64,000 bases of DNA from Methylomonas sp. (lineage in GTDB: Bacteria; Pseudomonadota; Gammaproteobacteria; Methylococcales; Methylomonadaceae). This document shows positions 8,430-17,562 of the stretch, one piece after another. Position 1 is the first letter of the stretch. Each line of letters opens with the position of its first letter. Location: assembly GCA_002928965.1 (NCBI GenBank), contig PERU01000020.1, positions 1 through 64,000 of the forward strand, written 5' to 3'. Position numbers and translations under genes: made by a program. The notes beneath the pieces are model-generated. The model was given only the letters and a program-made list of their open reading frames with translations, was not told the DNA's origin and made no database searches.

Positions 8430-11300
8430 TTATTCCATAAACTGCTGCCACAGTCTATCCACATCGATGCGCATGTCTTGAAATTCCTCGACACTGGCGG
8501 TGGCGGACTCGCCTTGCAATACCTGATGATGACCGTAATCCCGATAACTGCAATAGGCTTTTTTCAACAGGGCAGCGTCTTCGGCGCTCATAAAACCAGA
8601 GGCCGCCAAGCCTTCCAGCAGGCGCACGTTATCGGTATAGGTTGTCAAACCGGCATGCCGGGCTGCTTCTGCCAGAATGCCCAATTGCACCATAAATTCA
8701 ATATCGGCAATGCCGCCCTTACTTTGTTTGAGATCGAACTTGCCGGCATCAGCGTTATCCAGGTGCTCGCGCATTTTTTCGCGCATTTCCCGCACCTCGC
8801 GTTTGAGTTCGGTTTTGTCGCGATCTTTGGCCAGGATGCGCGCGCGGATGGCTTCATATTCGCATTTTAATGTCAGATCGCCGGCCACGAAACGGCCACG
8901 TACCAAGGCCTGATGCTCCCAGGTCCAGGCCTGATCGCGCAGATACGCTTCGTAATGCTTGATATGCGTCACCAACAAGCCGGAGTCGCCATTGGGGCGC
9001 AGCCGTAAATCCACTTCGTAGAGGATGCCGGAGAGCATTTTGGTATCCAGAATATGCCGGATTTTTTGGCCCAGTCGCAGATAAAACTGACCGCTGTTGA
9101 TGGATTTTTCACCGTTAGTGGTTTGATTGACATCGGCGCAGTCGTATAACAACACCAAATCCAGATCGGACGCATAACCCAGTTCAATGCCACCGAACTT
9201 ACCAAAGCCAATGATGGCAAAACCGCCGGCTTTATCGACGAGCGTGTGAGGCGGACAGCCGTGTTTTTCGGTAAGCATTTGCCAAGCATGTTCCAGCACC
9301 TGTTCCAGGATGACTTCGGCAATCCAGGTCAGATAATCACTGACGATCATGACCGGCAAAATGCCCATAATGTCGGCAGCGGCCACCCGCAGCACGTTCA
9401 AATGCTTGAACTGACGCAGAGCAATCATCAACTGTTCGCTGTCATTACTGTCAATTTTGGTCAGTTCGCGTTGTAAGTCCCAGCTCAAATCCGCTTTTTT
9501 AAGCGGTTCAAACAGGCTTTGCGGATCAAGCAATTCGTCGAATAAAATCGGATACAGGGCCAGAAATTCGCAAATCCATGGACTGGCCGACGCCAAATTG
9601 AGCAGTTGATCGAGGGCATCGGGGTTTTCCGCCAGCAAAGATAGATACACGTTACGGCCAGCCACGGCTTCAAACAGTCCCAGAATCCGCACTAGGGTGA
9701 TGTCACGGTTTGAGACCGTCGGAATGCGCTCGATCAATAAAGGCATTAATCGATCCAGCACCCCGGCACCCTTACGGGTCATGCGTTTGATGGGATGGGA
9801 GGTTTTAAAATCCTGCAGTGCCGTAAACATGGCTTGTGGATCGCTAAAGCCGAAATCGGCCAAGGTCTGCAGGGATTGTTCTTCATCCGCACCGGTCCAG
9901 ACCCGCCGTGTGGCCTGTTGCTGGTTGTCCTGCTCGCTGAGCGAGAACACTTGATCGAAGATAGCATGTACTTTAAGCCGCACTTCATCCAGCGCATGCT
10001 TAAAACTTTCCCAGTCGGTGTAGTCGAGTGAATAAGCCAAAATCTGCTGGGCGAGAGCTTGGGTCGGCAGGTCATGAGTTTGCCTGTCCTGATATTGCTG
10101 GATGTGATTTTCCACCCGCCGCAGAAACCGATAGGCATATTTCAATATCGCGATGTCTTCTGAGCGCATCAACTCAAAATCATCCAGTACAGCCAATATG
10201 ACCTGAATTTCCCGTTGTTGCAGCGCTGGTTCCTGGCCGCCACGTATCAATTGAAATGCCTGACCGATAAACTCCACTTCGCGAATGCCGCCAGGGCCGA
10301 GTTTGACATTTTCCATCCGGTCTTTGCGTTTCAGTTCCTGGGTGATCTGAAATTTCAGGCTGCGCAATTCTTCAAAGGCACCGTAATCCAGATAGCGACG
10401 ATACACAAACGGTTTGATCATGGCTGCCAGCTGTTTGCCGGTGTCAAAGTCTCCGGCCACTTGGCGGGCTTTGATCATGGCGTAACGTTCCCATTCTCGG
10501 GCTTGAGTCAGATAGTAATTTTCCATGCCGTCAAAGGTCATGATCAATGGACCGCTGTCACCAAAAGGCCGTAGTCGAACATCGGTGCGAAACACAAAGC
10601 CATCGACGGTGATTTCGTCGAGCATTTTCACCAGCGACCGGCAAATGCGGGTAAAAAATTCGCCATAGCTGATTTCTTTTTTCTCGGTCAGTACACCGTC
10701 TTCGGCGTAGGCGAAAATCAGGTCAATATCCGAGGAATAATTCAATTCCCAAGCACCCAGTTTGCCCATGCCCAACACCACGATATTAAACGGTGTGCCA
10801 TTCGCCAGAACCGGCGTGCCCCAGCGTTTGCAGGCTTGTTGATAGAAAAAATCCAGCGCGGTTTGAATGCAGGTCTCTGCTAATAGGGTCAGGTCGGTCA
10901 GGGTTTCGTCCAGATCAGACCAGCCGGCCAGATCGCGCCAAGCTATCCGTATCATTTCCCGACGACGGAACTGGCGCAACTGTTTGGCCAGAACGGCTTC
11001 CGTATCGGCAGGCTGTGCTTGTAAATCACTTGTGTAATGATTGCGGCGGCAGTCGGAGAATAAATCGCCGGATTGCACTAGATGGGTTATCAAAGACGGA
11101 TCGCGCAGCCAGCTTTCGCTGATGAATTGACTGCTGCAGCTGACCTTCAACACCGAGTCGGTAAAGAGTTGATTGGCAAACATAAGCCGGTCTTCATCAG
11201 AGAGTTTTTCCGATAACTGGACGCAAAAAGACTGGGCAAGGCTCTGCAGGGCATCCGGTAGTTGGGCGGAATGTTGAGAAAGCAAAGTCTGTAGGGTCAT
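8430..11300 (-). CDS. glnE: Bifunctional glutamine synthetase adenylyltransferase/deadenylase
   Basis: GlnE adds AMP to and removes AMP from glutamine synthetase in response to PII and glutamine, setting nitrogen assimilation. The roughly 956-aa product has the expected duplicated layout. The N-terminal deadenylylase nucleotidyltransferase domain carries GMGKLGAWELNYSSDIDLIF; the C-terminal adenylylase domain carries GFGKFGGIELGYASDLDLVL. Each is followed by its helical domain, including the GGIREVEFIGQ and GGIADIEFMVQ motifs. I prefer the ATG at 11300 (MTLQTLL) to one 36 bp upstream, which would add a non-conserved extension; the ribosome-binding site is weak for both. It is not linked to glnA here, but ntrBC lies about 14 kb away. 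Confidence 0.93.
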   Translation of the reverse strand: MTLQTLLSQHSAQLPDALQSLAQSFCVQLSEKLSDEDRLMFANQLFTDSVLKVSCSSQFISESWLRDPSLITHLVQSGDLFSDCRRNHYTSDLQAQPADTEAVLAKQLRQFRRREMIRIAWRDLAGWSDLDETLTDLTLLAETCIQTALDFFYQQACKRWGTPVLANGTPFNIVVLGMGKLGAWELNYSSDIDLIFAYAEDGVLTEKKEISYGEFFTRICRSLVKMLDEITVDGFVFRTDVRLRPFGDSGPLIMTFDGMENYYLTQAREWERYAMIKARQVAGDFDTGKQLAAMIKPFVYRRYLDYGAFEELRSLKFQITQELKRKDRMENVKLGPGGIREVEFIGQAFQLIRGGQEPALQQREIQVILAVLDDFELMRSEDIAILKYAYRFLRRVENHIQQYQDRQTHDLPTQALAQQILAYSLDYTDWESFKHALDEVRLKVHAIFDQVFSLSEQDNQQQATRRVWTGADEEQSLQTLADFGFSDPQAMFTALQDFKTSHPIKRMTRKGAGVLDRLMPLLIERIPTVSNRDITLVRILGLFEAVAGRNVYLSLLAENPDALDQLLNLASASPWICEFLALYPILFDELLDPQSLFEPLKKADLSWDLQRELTKIDSNDSEQLMIALRQFKHLNVLRVAAADIMGILPVMIVSDYLTWIAEVILEQVLEHAWQMLTEKHGCPPHTLVDKAGGFAIIGFGKFGGIELGYASDLDLVLLYDCADVNQTTNGEKSINSGQFYLRLGQKIRHILDTKMLSGILYEVDLRLRPNGDSGLLVTHIKHYEAYLRDQAWTWEHQALVRGRFVAGDLTLKCEYEAIRARILAKDRDKTELKREVREMREKMREHLDNADAGKFDLKQSKGGIADIEFMVQLGILAEAARHAGLTTYTDNVRLLEGLAASGFMSAEDAALLKKAYCSYRDYGHHQVLQGESATASVEEFQDMRIDVDRLWQQFME

Positions 11301-11420
11301 CTTTAAGCATCCGGTTGAAGGGTATGGGTTAATCATACCTAAACTAGCGGCTTAACTCTAAGTCTTCGCTTTGCCCCATGGGGATATTGTTTATCCCGGC
11401 TAAAACCTTAACATTGATGT

Positions 11421-11765
11421 ATGCAGTATTTTGGAGATTTGGTGAACGTGAGAAACACCCTGATTCGGGAAGTGATACTCTTCTCGTTACTGATGATTTC
11501 AGTTTTTTTTGTCAGTAAAACGCTGGTCAACAAGGCTGGTGTTAATGTTGTTGACGCTGTTTTTTCTATCATGGACAGTGATTTAGAAGACACAAAATCC
11601 ATCATGTGGTTTATCAATCACCCTACCGATACTCGGCAACAAATTGAGCAGTGCCGTCAGAGCAGTCGTCTACGTAATTCCAAAAATTGTTTAAACGCCG
11701 ATTCTGCTGAACAGATTTCCAGACAACCCCCTGTCATCACCTACTCTAAAAGCCCAAATGATTAA
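11421..11765 (+). CDS. Small membrane protein with an EexN-like C-terminal motif
   Basis: A 114-aa protein with one N-terminal transmembrane segment (about residues 18-36, VILFSLLMISVFFVSKTL). The second half reads WFINHPTDTRQQIEQC, then 12 residues, then NCLNADSAEQ. This W/Y-x2-(N)-x-P ... C ... CxNAxxA pattern is that of EexN/TrbK-type entry-exclusion lipoproteins of conjugative plasmids. It has no lipobox and no conjugation genes nearby. A GTG at 11442 is an alternative start. The end overlaps the next gene by 8 bp, so it is co-expressed with a response regulator, histidine kinase and LuxR regulator. A sensory accessory role is inferred; the motif match is by eye. Confidence 0.55.
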   Translation: MQYFGDLVNVRNTLIREVILFSLLMISVFFVSKTLVNKAGVNVVDAVFSIMDSDLEDTKSIMWFINHPTDTRQQIEQCRQSSRLRNSKNCLNADSAEQISRQPPVITYSKSPND

Positions 11766-12225
11766 GCCGTTGACTCAACAAGCCTTGTCGAATACTGCCG
11801 TTGAGAGAGCTGTTAACGCGCATGGTATTGTGGCGGTGGTCGATGACGATCCGCATATCTCGCATGCGGTGGGCATGTGGCTGCTGATGCAGGGCTTGCA
11901 TACCTCCCATTACATGTGTGCCGAGAGTGTATTGCGGGTCATACGTTTGCAAGACGGGCGGTTATGTTTACCGTATGGATTAGACAGTAAAGTCAGTTCG
12001 CCGTTGGTAGGTGCTGTATTGGATCTGAATCTGCCCGGAACATCCGGTGCTGAACTGGCTCATAAACTGCGCAGTATCGATCCACAGTTGCCCATCGTCA
12101 TGATCACTGCGCAGCGCGAGTTTGAAACTGAACTTATCGGACAATTGCCGCCGAATGTCCCCTGTCTGCAAAAACCATTCGATCTGGATGACTTGGAGTA
12201 TGCCTTGTTTAATCAATTTGTGTAA
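11758..12225 (+). CDS. Stand-alone response-regulator receiver protein
   Basis: A 155-aa single-domain response regulator. After a short N-terminal extension (about 22 residues) the CheY-like fold shows the acidic pocket in VAVVDDDPHIS, the phospho-acceptor Asp in GAVLDLNLPGTSG, the switch Thr in IVMITAQ and the conserved Lys in CLQKPFDLDDL. There is no output domain. An insertion of about 15 residues before the acceptor strand is longer than usual. It starts inside the EexN-like gene (8-bp overlap) and ends 9 bp before the kinase gene. It may act as a phosphate sink or shuttle in the kinase-LuxR pathway, which is inference. Confidence 0.85.
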   Translation: MIKPLTQQALSNTAVERAVNAHGIVAVVDDDPHISHAVGMWLLMQGLHTSHYMCAESVLRVIRLQDGRLCLPYGLDSKVSSPLVGAVLDLNLPGTSGAELAHKLRSIDPQLPIVMITAQREFETELIGQLPPNVPCLQKPFDLDDLEYALFNQFV

Positions 12226-12234
12226 TGCACTGAC

Positions 12235-13740
12235 ATGTCTTTCCTGGCCCTCGATATACACACAGCCTATTTGATTGTTGGGTTTTTGTATCTTTTGCTG
12301 CCTAGCTTTGCCTGGATGGTATTGCGGGAGCAACGCACATTACAAGTGAATCTTTGGTGTGGCGGTGGATTTTTACTGGGCAGCGGCTTGGTTCTGATCA
12401 GCTTTCGCGATATTTTGTCGTTGAGGGTATTCATCGTGGTGTCCGCTGTGTTGGTGACGGTTTCAGTTCTGCTGCGAATTCAGTCTTTATGTCTGGATTT
12501 GGACAAGCCTTGGCGTTGGCGTTGGCTATTGCTGACCTGGATTGTGTGGTTTCTGATTTTTGTAGGTTTGCATTTGGGACTGCAAAATTACGTTTTACGC
12601 GCCCAATTCATGTCAATAGTGGCTGCGAGTTGTTTTTTTTATATTGCCCGTCTGGCTTGGCAGATTGGACATATAGAACGCAGCCAAAGCGCCAAATTGA
12701 TAGGATCGGTTTACTTTTTGGTTGCTTCAGCCTCAGTGGTTCGCTGTTTTAATTTAATGCATAAAACCGGAAGCACCGATTTACTGCAGGAAACCGAAAG
12801 TTCGCAGATTCTGGCGGTCGCCTTTTTGTTGTCATCGATAGTGGGGCACTTTGGTTACGTAGGGTTGGCCCTGGATCGCGCCAAGCGCAGGGAAATCAAG
12901 GCAGTCGAAAATAGAGTTCGCGATGAAGAAACCCTGCGCTTGGGCAAGCAGATTGCTCAATTGGATAGACAGCGCAGTTTGGGCGAACTGTCCGCTTCCC
13001 TGGGGCATGAGCTGAATCAGCCACTTGCCGCCATTTTGACCAATGCCCAAGTTGCTAAACGCGGTCTGCTGAAAGGCAGCTTTGGTACGCATCAACTGGA
13101 TGAATTGCTGGACAAGATTGTTTACAACACCCAGCGAGCTTCGCAGATTATCGAGCGGATACGCGACTTTATCCGGCCTTCGGACTCTCGCCGTGAACCG
13201 GTTGATTTGAATCAGGTGGTGTCTGAAGTGTTTGGATTGATTGCAGATGAAGCTAAAAAGCGCGAGGTGAGCTTCGTGTTGAGTTTGGCTGATCAGCCCG
13301 TGCTGGTGATGGGCGATTCCATACAATTTTCGCAAATTGTGTTGAATGTGTTCCGTAATGCCATCGACGCTTTGATACAAACCGAAAAACGTCAGGTCAG
13401 TGTGGTGTGTTGCCGCCAGGGCGATCGAGCCGTAATTCAGGTGCGCGATAATGGCCCCGGCTTTGCGCCGGAAACATTACAGCAGATTGGCATGCCGTTT
13501 TTTACCACTAAACCCAATGGCTTGGGCATGGGAATTTCCATCTCCCGCACTATTGCCATGCAACATGCTGGTCTATTGATGTTTAGCAATGTTGATCCTG
13601 CAGACGGCGGCGGGGCCCTAGTCACACTGAATTTGCCAATTTTGACCCGAACCTTAAATTCCGTGAGCACACAGCCAGTCGAAGGCCTGACCACATCAGG
13701 CTTGAACAAGCGTGAACGGGATACCGACCGGGTTGTCTGA
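12235..13740 (+). CDS. Multi-pass membrane sensor histidine kinase
   Basis: A 501-aa kinase with about seven hydrophobic segments in residues 8-225 and no recognisable periplasmic sensor domain, so the membrane part itself is probably the sensor. A short coiled linker (QIAQLDRQRSLGE) leads to the HisKA H-box SASLGHELNQPLAAI (about residue 255), of the HPK4/FixL-DctB type. The HATPase part shows the N-box NVFRNAIDAL, the G1 box VRDNGPGFAP, and FFTTKPNGLGMGISISRT. The start is ATG or TTG near 12235. The stop overlaps the start of the downstream regulator (TGATG). It most likely phosphorylates both neighbouring receivers. The signal is unknown. Confidence 0.9.
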   Translation: MSFLALDIHTAYLIVGFLYLLLPSFAWMVLREQRTLQVNLWCGGGFLLGSGLVLISFRDILSLRVFIVVSAVLVTVSVLLRIQSLCLDLDKPWRWRWLLLTWIVWFLIFVGLHLGLQNYVLRAQFMSIVAASCFFYIARLAWQIGHIERSQSAKLIGSVYFLVASASVVRCFNLMHKTGSTDLLQETESSQILAVAFLLSSIVGHFGYVGLALDRAKRREIKAVENRVRDEETLRLGKQIAQLDRQRSLGELSASLGHELNQPLAAILTNAQVAKRGLLKGSFGTHQLDELLDKIVYNTQRASQIIERIRDFIRPSDSRREPVDLNQVVSEVFGLIADEAKKREVSFVLSLADQPVLVMGDSIQFSQIVLNVFRNAIDALIQTEKRQVSVVCCRQGDRAVIQVRDNGPGFAPETLQQIGMPFFTTKPNGLGMGISISRTIAMQHAGLLMFSNVDPADGGGALVTLNLPILTRTLNSVSTQPVEGLTTSGLNKRERDTDRVV

Positions 13741-14420
13741 TGCCTATTTCAAACATTCCCCGCTTACCCGTCACTGTCTCAGAACATGAGCATGCTGCAC
13801 GCTGTGCGCGTGGACGGGTAATTTTGATTGATGACGATTCGGAAATACTGGCGGCCTTTTCAGCGCTGTTGGAACTGTCCGGTTATGCCTGCGAAACCTA
13901 TGGGGCTGCCATGGATTATTTACAGGTGTTGAATGACAACCGGCCATGCTTTGCAGGGCCTAGTTGTGTGCTGTGTGATGTGAAGTTGCCAGACATTGAC
14001 GGCCTGGAATTACAGCGGCAGTTAGCAAAATTGGGTGATACACCGATTGTGCTGATGAGTGGTCTTAGCGGTGCCCAAGAAGCGGTTTGCGCCTTCCGGT
14101 CGGGGGCGCTGGATTTTCTGATTAAACCGATTGATGCCGATCATTTGCTCGAAGCGGTCCACAAAGCGCTGACCATCAGTTCGGAAAGACAGATAGTACG
14201 GCAACAACAGACCTGTCTGGCTGAACGGCTTGCCGATTTAACCCAGCGGGAACGGCAAGTGGCCAGATATGTGGCTGAGGGGCAAACCAATCAAGCCATA
14301 GCCAATCAGTTGGGGATTGCACTGCGAACGGTAAAACTTTATCGCCAGCGGGCAATGCATAAGATCGGGGCAGAAACCATTGCAGACTTGATCCGGATTG
14401 TGGATGCCGGAAATTTCTAA
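13740..14420 (+). CDS. FixJ/LuxR-type response regulator
   Basis: A 226-aa DNA-binding response regulator. The receiver domain (about residues 25-145) carries ILIDDDSEIL, the acceptor Asp in CVLCDVKLPDIDG, the Ser/Thr switch in IVLMSGLSG and Lys in DFLIKPIDADHLL. The C-terminal LuxR/GerE helix-turn-helix runs from LTQRERQVARYVAEG to LRTVKLYRQRAMHKIGA. This domain order, and pairing with an HPK4-type kinase, is typical of FixJ/TtrR/TodT regulators. It begins one base inside the kinase stop codon, so the two are translationally coupled, and it ends the four-gene operon. Targets are unknown. Confidence 0.88.
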   Translation: MPISNIPRLPVTVSEHEHAARCARGRVILIDDDSEILAAFSALLELSGYACETYGAAMDYLQVLNDNRPCFAGPSCVLCDVKLPDIDGLELQRQLAKLGDTPIVLMSGLSGAQEAVCAFRSGALDFLIKPIDADHLLEAVHKALTISSERQIVRQQQTCLAERLADLTQRERQVARYVAEGQTNQAIANQLGIALRTVKLYRQRAMHKIGAETIADLIRIVDAGNF

Positions 14421-14527
14421 CGGGTCAGCTATTGCCATGCCGACTTTTATTTTTGCGGGTCATTCTCTTACTGATTAGCAAGATGCTTCAGCAAAACCAA
14501 AAACTCAGTCATGCATCGCAGGGATGC

Positions 14528-14653
14528 GGGCATCCAGTGCCATGGATGGTGTCTTCGGGCTATCCATGCAATCTGGATTGCCGGACCGGTAGAGCGCGAA
14601 ACGAATTTAGCAGCATGGGGGGTTCGAAGACCGCCATCCATGGCTGGATACCC
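14528..14653. repeat. 126-bp fold-back element with long imperfect inverted repeats
   Basis: Two arms of about 30 bp (14528-14557 and 14625-14653) are inverted complements with a few mismatches and indels; both contain CCATGGATGG or its complement and a CTTCG/CGAAG end. No ORF is present. It resembles a small non-autonomous mobile element or a REP-derived structure. It lies between the LuxR gene and a hypothetical gene. Confidence 0.5.
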
Positions 14654-14708
14654 GATTCACGGCGGGTAGGACGGTCTTTCTTACAATCTAACAAAGTAGA
14701 CGTAAAGC

Positions 14709-15086
14709 GTGTTCATTATTGTTAAGCATATTCATGCCGGTATAACCATTGATGATTTGGAGCAGTTCGTCAGACCGGTGCTACAGGGGCGTTGGTGGCA
14801 AAAACCAGCCGAACTCAAAGCCATCAGAATTATCGGCTTGGTCGACAAAAGCGGCATGCTGGTCGAGCAGCACGGTTTGATGCGGATTACGCCGTATACT
14901 GAAAAACACCGGTTGATTAAAGCGCTCTACAACCGTGAAATTGCTCTGCATACATTCCCGGTGGCAGAATATATGTTACGACATTGGAGTAACGATAAGC
15001 AGAATGCAGCGGGTCGGCGTGGTGCTGATGAGCGGCGGCGGTTACATTTGAAGATGCATACTTTGTACGAAAAGCTGGATTTTTAG
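14709..15086 (+). CDS. Hypothetical basic protein, possible RRM-like fold
   Basis: A 125-aa protein starting at a GTG. The order of predicted strands and helices (FIIVKHI, DDLEQFVRPVL, AIRIIGLVD, EQHGLMRITP, HRLIKALYN, LHTFPVAEY) follows the beta-alpha-beta-beta-alpha-beta layout of a small RNA-recognition-like domain. It is followed by a basic tail (HWSNDKQNAAGRRG, then DERRR). Similar short proteins ending in a RHWSND plus Arg-rich tail occur in other gammaproteobacteria, as far as I recall, without a known function. It stands alone downstream of a fold-back repeat. Confidence 0.5.
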   Translation: MFIIVKHIHAGITIDDLEQFVRPVLQGRWWQKPAELKAIRIIGLVDKSGMLVEQHGLMRITPYTEKHRLIKALYNREIALHTFPVAEYMLRHWSNDKQNAAGRRGADERRRLHLKMHTLYEKLDF

Positions 15087-15393
15087 ACGGACTTAAATCC
15101 GGTAAAGCTCACAGCTTGTCCACTGTTGTTGTAGCAATATCTGTCAAAGGGGCGAGTAAACCGTGCGTTGGTAAGACCCGAATTTGTGGACGTTATGTGC
15201 AACTAAATCCGGGGTTATGTATTAGAACCAACACCAACTCGTTCTACCCTTCGTATTTTGGCTTATGGTCATGAAAGTTGGGGTAGGATCGACGTCAGTC
15301 GCGATTCCATGATCTACAGGTAGCGTTAGGGGGCGCGTTCAGATTGACTTTCAGAGTAGGCGTAGGCAGCGCTGCACGTTTATCCTGCAAAAT
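15087..15393. other. Intergenic stretch holding one copy of a dispersed repeat
   Basis: About 307 bp lie between the convergent hypothetical gene and glgX. Apart from the repeat copy at 15158-15210 there is no gene and no convincing terminator. Confidence 0.5.
15158..15210 (+). repeat. Dispersed 53-bp repeat, copy A
   Basis: This stretch matches 41732-41784 at roughly three quarters of positions with no gap. Shared blocks include TAAGACC, GAATTT and GGACGTTAT. Both copies are intergenic and on the same strand. Confidence 0.5.
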
Positions 15394-17562
15394 TCACTCG
15401 TTTAAATCAAAAATCTTTATGTGGGCCAGTTTGCTAAGAAATCCCTGAGATTCCAGGTTGGGCAGCAATTGGTTGTCAATGTTTTCAAACACAACAACCG
15501 AACGACCTTCGACAGTATAGGTCGGTCTGGTCATGGGTTTTTGCAATTCAGCAGGAATGATGTCATTGGGCATTTTCAAGGCAGTATTGACAGCCAAACA
15601 CCACGTTCTGCCTGTGATGTCCGGCAAGTGCATAAGCTGTTTATCTTCGGACATGTTCATGATGACATACAAATCGGCATCGCTTTCATCGACACCGGCC
15701 AAGCAAAATGCCAGCAGACGGTTGGCCGGATTATTCCAGTCTGGCCCTTGATCCGGTTCCAATCCATGCCAGCTAATATCGGGAATGCCGCGAGATTCGA
15801 TGATTTCGCCGTTTAGAAAGTTGCGGCGCATCAGCGAGGGGTGCCGTTTACGCAGCAATATCATGTTTTGGACAAAACGCAGCACATCGGCGTTGCGTTT
15901 GGTGTCGGTCCAGTCCAGCCAGCTGAGTTCGTTATCCTGACAATAGCAATTATTGTTACCTTGCTGGCTGTTGAGAAATTCGTCGCCGGCCAACAGCATG
16001 GGTACGCCGTGACTGAGCAGCAAAATTGCAAACGCATTTTTGGCTTGTTTGTGCCGTAAGGCTTTGATGGCGGCGTTATGGGTCAGACCTTCTTCGCCGA
16101 AGTTATAGCTCAAATTGTTGTTGCAGCCATCCCGGTTGTTTTCGCCATTGGCAGCATTTTGTTTTTGGTTATAGCTGAACAAATCGTTGAGCGTGAAGCC
16201 ATCATGGCAGGTGACGAAGTTAATGCCGCTGATCGGCAATCGGCCCTGATGCTGGTACAAATCGCTACTGCCACAGATGCGAGTGGCGACTTCGTTGGCG
16301 ACCCCATGATCGCCCCGCAAAAATTTGCGGATAGCGTCCCGGTACATGCCGTTCCATTCGCCCCAGCGATAACCAGGAAAACTGCCGACCTGATATAAAC
16401 CGGATGCATCCCAAGCTTCGGCAATCAGTTTGGTTTTGGCCAGTTTCTGCGACAGTTCAATACCCCACACGACAGGCGGATCTTGCATCACGTGACCATC
16501 TTCGCCGCGCGCCAGCGCACTGGCCAAGTCAAAGCGAAAGCCATCGATGTGCATTTCACGTACCCAGTATTCCAGGCAGCTGATGATGAAATTGCTGACC
16601 AACGGATGGTTGGCGTTGACGGTGTTGCCGCAGCCGGTGTAATCGTGAAAAATGCGCTTGTCGTGCTTGTCGGTGAGATAAAAACTGTTGCCGGTGATGC
16701 CTTTGAAATTGATCACCGGGCCTTGTGCGCCGGCTTCGGAGGTGTGATTGAACACCACGTCCATGATAATGCCTATGCCGGCTTTATGCAGAGCTTTGAC
16801 CAGATCACGGAATTCGCTGATATGCGTGGCTTGTGATGGCGTTACGCAATACCCCGGATGAGGGCTGAAAAAACTGTGTGTACTGTAACCCCAGTAGTTA
16901 TAAAGTCCCAGTTCGGAGGTGTGTGCCGGCACATCCTGTTCGTCGAAAGCCATCACCGGCAGCAATTCAACATGGGTAATGCCCAGATGCTGCAGATAGG
17001 GGATTTTTTCGATCAGGCCGGCAAAAGTACCCGGATGCTTGACTTTGGCAGACGAATGACGGGTAAAGCCGCCAACGTGCAATTCGTAAATGATGGCTTT
17101 TTCGCTACGGATAGCCAGCGGAACATCGCCTTCCCAATCGTAGTTGTTAAGATCCACTACCGCCGCGCGCATGGCGCAATGGCTATTGTCTCCTGGCAGA
17201 CAGGCGGCACTGCGTTGCCACAAATTATCGCTGACGGCGAGCGCCCAAGGGTCCAGCAATAATTTTTCCTTGTCGAAGCGTAGGCCGGCTTCACGGGTCA
17301 GCGAGGGGCCGTCAATACGCCAACCGTACCAAGTGCCGACCGGTAGTTTTTCGACAAACACATGCCAGGAAAAAAAGGTATGGTTTCTGTCTTTATGCAA
17401 AGAAATGACCTGAAACGGATCCTGACTATCGGCTTGCGCAAACAGCAATAATTCCACCTGAGTACCATGGCGGCTGGATATGGAGAAATTCACACCCTCT
17501 TCGCTGACTTGGACGCCATGCGGATAAGGGCTGCCTGAACGTAATGTGTATTTCTTTTCCAT
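15394..17562 (-). CDS. glgX: Glycogen debranching enzyme GlgX
   Basis: A GH13 isoamylase-type enzyme that hydrolyses alpha-1,6 branches of glycogen, usually after phosphorylase trimming. The 722 aa cover an N-terminal CBM48-like domain (residues 1-150, SPYPHGVQVSEEGVNFSISS), the (beta/alpha)8 barrel, and a C-terminal beta domain. GH13 landmarks are present: DVVFNHTSE, the nucleophile Asp in GFRFDLASAL, the acid Glu in LIAEAWDASGLYQVG, and the transition-state Asp in VTCHDGFTLNDL. LLAGDEFLNSQQGNNN, typical of GlgX, follows. It is divergent from the DUF4912/GH57 operon, so a shared control region near 17563-17744 is likely. Confidence 0.93.
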   Translation of the reverse strand: MEKKYTLRSGSPYPHGVQVSEEGVNFSISSRHGTQVELLLFAQADSQDPFQVISLHKDRNHTFFSWHVFVEKLPVGTWYGWRIDGPSLTREAGLRFDKEKLLLDPWALAVSDNLWQRSAACLPGDNSHCAMRAAVVDLNNYDWEGDVPLAIRSEKAIIYELHVGGFTRHSSAKVKHPGTFAGLIEKIPYLQHLGITHVELLPVMAFDEQDVPAHTSELGLYNYWGYSTHSFFSPHPGYCVTPSQATHISEFRDLVKALHKAGIGIIMDVVFNHTSEAGAQGPVINFKGITGNSFYLTDKHDKRIFHDYTGCGNTVNANHPLVSNFIISCLEYWVREMHIDGFRFDLASALARGEDGHVMQDPPVVWGIELSQKLAKTKLIAEAWDASGLYQVGSFPGYRWGEWNGMYRDAIRKFLRGDHGVANEVATRICGSSDLYQHQGRLPISGINFVTCHDGFTLNDLFSYNQKQNAANGENNRDGCNNNLSYNFGEEGLTHNAAIKALRHKQAKNAFAILLLSHGVPMLLAGDEFLNSQQGNNNCYCQDNELSWLDWTDTKRNADVLRFVQNMILLRKRHPSLMRRNFLNGEIIESRGIPDISWHGLEPDQGPDWNNPANRLLAFCLAGVDESDADLYVIMNMSEDKQLMHLPDITGRTWCLAVNTALKMPNDIIPAELQKPMTRPTYTVEGRSVVVFENIDNQLLPNLESQGFLSKLAHIKIFDLNE

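Noticed and set aside
14600-14660. tRNA-like text (GGTTCGAAGACC)
   Set aside because: It resembles a T-arm only superficially; no acceptor stem, anticodon arm or CCA end could be folded. It belongs to the fold-back repeat.
14432-14725. 97-codon open frame downstream of the LuxR-type gene
   Set aside because: It spans the fold-back repeat and overlaps the next gene; composition is not protein-like.
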